Below, piece after piece: positions 61,753 to 64,000 of a stretch of 64,000 nucleotides of DNA. The stretch covers positions 1 to 64,000 of the forward strand of contig NZ_CP159254.1 of the NCBI RefSeq assembly GCF_040438645.1. Reading direction: 5' to 3'. The position numbers and the translations under genes were made by a program. The notes below the pieces were generated by a model that saw only the letters and a list, made by a program, of their open reading frames with translations, did no database searches and had not been told where the DNA came from. This DNA is from Mesorhizobium sp. WSM2240 (lineage in GTDB: Bacteria; Pseudomonadota; Alphaproteobacteria; Rhizobiales; Rhizobiaceae). How positions within the stretch are numbered: the first letter of the stretch is position 1; each line of letters starts with the position of its first letter.

Positions 61753-62154
61753 ATGGACGACGTGAGATTCGAGGTCCGGCTCGAGCCGGACCGGAAGGAA
61801 CGCATGGTGCACGCCCGCGTCAGCGCGGACGAGTATGCAGCCATCGAGAAAGCCGCCCAGGCGGCTGACATGACGGTTTCCGGATTTTTCCGCTCGCTGA
61901 TTTTGGAAGGCGCCGGGGTCCGGCCGATCCTTACGAAAGAGGATCGCGCCATCATGGCGCTGTTGCTGGAGGATATGCGCGCAATCGGCGTCAACCTGAA
62001 CCAGGTCGCGCGATCGATAAACAGCGGCAAGAGCGTTCATCCGAGCGAGCTCGACATCAATCTCGCGAACGTGCAGAGCGTCCAAGCGGCCGTCATGACC
62101 GAGCTGCGTTCGTTATCGAAGCGCGCCGGTCACAAGCGGCGAGGGGAGGGGTAG
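61753..62154 (+). CDS. mobC: MobC-like mobilization protein (RHH)
   Basis: A 133-residue protein. VHARVSADEYAAIEKAAQAA and DMTVSGFFRSLILEG form a ribbon-helix-helix; LLLEDMRAIGVNLNQVARSI is the C-terminal MobC motif. Such proteins open oriT for the relaxase. The start ATG 61753 is tentative; the frame extends to 61546 and GTG 61672 is possible. The stop lies three bases before the relaxase start. Confidence 0.85.
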   Translation: MDDVRFEVRLEPDRKERMVHARVSADEYAAIEKAAQAADMTVSGFFRSLILEGAGVRPILTKEDRAIMALLLEDMRAIGVNLNQVARSINSGKSVHPSELDINLANVQSVQAAVMTELRSLSKRAGHKRRGEG

Positions 62155-62157
62155 GCG

Positions 62158-64000
62158 TTGGAACTCTTCTTCGGCGCGTTCACCAGCGAATGGGAGCAGC
62201 GGCGCGCGGCGCTGCTGCATGAGCTATCGCTTGGAGGGGGACGATCTACGGCCGAGGAAGAATTGCGGCGGCGCATGAAGGCGCTGGCCGAGCTTGGCGC
62301 AGCGGGTGGCGGCGGAGGTGGCGGCGGCGCCGCGCCGAAGTCGCGTCACGCAGCGTCGAAGAGTATGCAGGGCACGGCGGCTAAAGCTTCGACGGTGGCG
62401 CGGCCGATGCAGGTCCGGCTTGCGGCAGTGGCGCAGGGAAGCCAGCCGGCCGTTGTCAAAATGGCGTCCTATGGTGGCGGAGCGCGGGTCGGGGCGATGC
62501 TTAATTACGTTTCGCGCGGCGGCGAGCTTTCCGTAGAGAACGAAAACGGCGAGCGCATCCGAAGCCGTGAGGACCTTGCCGGCATTCGGGCCGATTGGGA
62601 TCATCTGTTTCAGAACCGAACCGAGAGCCGGGATATCGGCAGTTTCACCGTGGAGATCGCAGCGACTGCTTTCGCGTCCGACGATGCGATGCATGAGCTG
62701 GTGAGAAGCAGCCTTACGAGCGGTTTTGGCGACCGGCATTTTGCCTATGCCGTCGAGAAGAACGACGACGGCGCATTGACCGTGCAAGGCGTCGTGGTTC
62801 TCAGGAGCGGGCAGGGGGAACGGTTGACGGGTGACGAAAAGGCGGCCGGCATCATTCAGGCCCGATACGATGCAAGCGCAGCTGCGAGCGAAGCGGCTGC
62901 CCAATTCTCGTTTCAGGAATATGGCAACGGTGTCGATTACGGTTCGGGCAAGTTGCGGGACCTGGTCGACAGTCACGGTGGCGATGTCCGTGACGATCGC
63001 GGCCAGCCTGTCGCGGACGACAAGGCCGCGGGCGACCTGGTGCAAAAGAAATGGCGCGGGGATCTGCACAGCAGAAAAAGCCGCGACGTGATGCACCTCA
63101 TCATGTCGGCCAGGGCCGGAACGGATGCCGCGGCATTCGAGGGCGCCGTTCGTGACTTCCTTGCGGATCAGTTCGCGGGACATCGCTATGTGTTCGCGAT
63201 GCACGATCCCGCCAATGACCCGAAGGAGGCCGGGGAGGGCGGCAAGCGCCCGCACGTTCACGCCCACGCGATCGTCACCATGAAATCAGAATCCGGTGAC
63301 CGGATCGAGACGACGCCGGCCGTGTTCCGGCAATGGCGGGTGGCGATGGCAGAAAAGGCCCGGGATCATGGCATTGCCATGGAAATGACCGATCGGCGGG
63401 AGTTCGCCAATCCGCCGGCCTTCACGCGCAACCAGGTGCGGCCGGTCAGCAGGGAAGGGCGGACGGAGCATGTCGGAACAAGCGAAGCCGCGCAGGCGAG
63501 GTATGACGCTAAGCGGAACGGCCGGAGAACCTTAGCCAAAAGCGAAAGGAGCCGGGAGTATACCGTAAAGGCTAAGCAAAGCTGGCAAGAAATCGCACTT
63601 GCAAGCGGTGACCGGCGCATCGTCGCCTATGCCGCCCAACAGCGGGATCAATTGATATCCGGGCTTTCGGGCGGACAGGCAGAAGCGACCTCCAATGTTG
63701 TCCATGCAGATTTCGGGTCAAAGTTCCGCGCCAATCTGGTACCATTACAAGAGCTGGTTTTGGAGGGTGACGAATTGCGCGCGACATCACGGACAGATTT
63801 CGAGGCTTATGAAAAGAAGGTCGAGACGGCCTTGTTCAAGCTCGAGCGTATCGTCGGGCCAGAAGAACGGAGCGACTTTGACGAGGTTGCGGCCTTGGCG
63901 CGCGAACACGTCAATCAACGGCGTGAGCTCATGCAGCTCCATGAGCAGCGCAATGAGGCGATCGCAGAGCAGGGTGGCGAAGATCAGCAGTCCAATCGGC
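62158..64000 (+). CDS. Relaxase/mobilization nuclease, incomplete at window end
   Basis: At least 614 residues, running off the window. The start is TTG 62158, seven bases after GGGGAGGGG and in the same frame as mobC. SYGGGARVGAMLNYVSRGGE (near 105) resembles motif I with the catalytic Tyr, and RPHVHAHAIVTMKSE (near 363) is the metal-binding His motif III. An Ala/Gly-rich N-terminal extension of about 90 residues precedes the domain, and a helical region follows from 430. It is of the VirD2/MOBP kind and nicks oriT to start transfer. Confidence 0.88.
   Translation, partial: MELFFGAFTSEWEQRRAALLHELSLGGGRSTAEEELRRRMKALAELGAAGGGGGGGGAAPKSRHAASKSMQGTAAKASTVARPMQVRLAAVAQGSQPAVVKMASYGGGARVGAMLNYVSRGGELSVENENGERIRSREDLAGIRADWDHLFQNRTESRDIGSFTVEIAATAFASDDAMHELVRSSLTSGFGDRHFAYAVEKNDDGALTVQGVVVLRSGQGERLTGDEKAAGIIQARYDASAAASEAAAQFSFQEYGNGVDYGSGKLRDLVDSHGGDVRDDRGQPVADDKAAGDLVQKKWRGDLHSRKSRDVMHLIMSARAGTDAAAFEGAVRDFLADQFAGHRYVFAMHDPANDPKEAGEGGKRPHVHAHAIVTMKSESGDRIETTPAVFRQWRVAMAEKARDHGIAMEMTDRREFANPPAFTRNQVRPVSREGRTEHVGTSEAAQARYDAKRNGRRTLAKSERSREYTVKAKQSWQEIALASGDRRIVAYAAQQRDQLISGLSGGQAEATSNVVHADFGSKFRANLVPLQELVLEGDELRATSRTDFEAYEKKVETALFKLERIVGPEERSDFDEVAALAREHVNQRRELMQLHEQRNEAIAEQGGEDQQSNR

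Noticed and set aside
1..64000. CRISPR arrays, tRNA and rRNA genes
   Set aside because: No regularly spaced repeats, cloverleaf-like sequences or rRNA segments were noticed on either strand, although this was by eye only.

Overview
The window looks like the start of a repABC plasmid from an alphaproteobacterium of the order Hyphomicrobiales (Rhizobiales), most likely Phyllobacteriaceae or Rhizobiaceae such as Mesorhizobium or Aminobacter. The reasons are the repABC operon with its antisense RNA, a rhizobial plasmid protein of the RHE_PE00001 type, an HWE-type histidine kinase, an EcfG-type stress promoter and overall high GC. Base 1 is the first base of repA, so the record was probably opened at repA. 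The species is inference.

Layout. 1-4.9 kb: repABC with ctRNA, a Phd/PemK-like toxin-antitoxin pair and a DUF2934 gene. 5.0-8.5 kb: tyrosine recombinase and protein-isoaspartate methyltransferase genes, divergent from the RHE_PE00001 gene across a long inverted repeat. 8.9-13.4 kb: a cobalamin riboswitch ahead of a BtuFCD-like transporter and a methyltransferase. 13.5-16.3 kb: copper genes (YcnI-like, frameshifted, and a CopC-CopD fusion). 16.3-18.5 kb: decayed DNA with an orphan truncated cobalamin riboswitch, an IS6 remnant, a membrane-protein scrap and a broken ModA-like gene. 18.5-29.0 kb: tungstate transporter (tupABC) and its likely regulator, then a LysR gene and a complete NAD-dependent formate dehydrogenase operon (fdsGBA-fdhD-fdsD). 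These form one functional unit: metal uptake, cofactor sulfuration and a Mo/W enzyme.

29.5-42.3 kb: a 12.8-kb segment bounded by two 38-bp inverted repeats of Tn3-family form, with the last 47 codons of a Tn3-type transposase against the right repeat. It carries a truncated hydrolase, a Crp/Fnr regulator, DUF6894, a CheB, a CheB-CheR-PAS-HWE kinase and a response regulator (with an EcfG-type promoter upstream), a complete IS6 element and two broken arginase genes. 42.4-49.2 kb: a broken AraC regulator, then a tight operon DUF3604 - unknown - HupE - HupE-like - PpiC - HupE. 49.2-54.6 kb: envelope genes (DUF2092, small secreted protein, lipoprotein esterase, broken DUF2950, MscS channel) with a recombinase scrap. 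55.4-58.7 kb: lipid kinase and inositol-phosphatase-like pair, then broken PhnD-like and AddB-like fragments. 58.8-64 kb: an XRE regulator and a mobilization region (VirC1/VirC2-like pair, probable oriT, mobC, relaxase running off the end).

Themes: metal handling (corrinoid/cobalt, copper, W/Mo, perhaps nickel) and C1 metabolism on a mobilizable plasmid. At least eight genes are broken by small indels, several of them a single missing G in a G run; this could be real decay or assembly error. Most coordinates of small sites were read by eye and may be off by a few bases.
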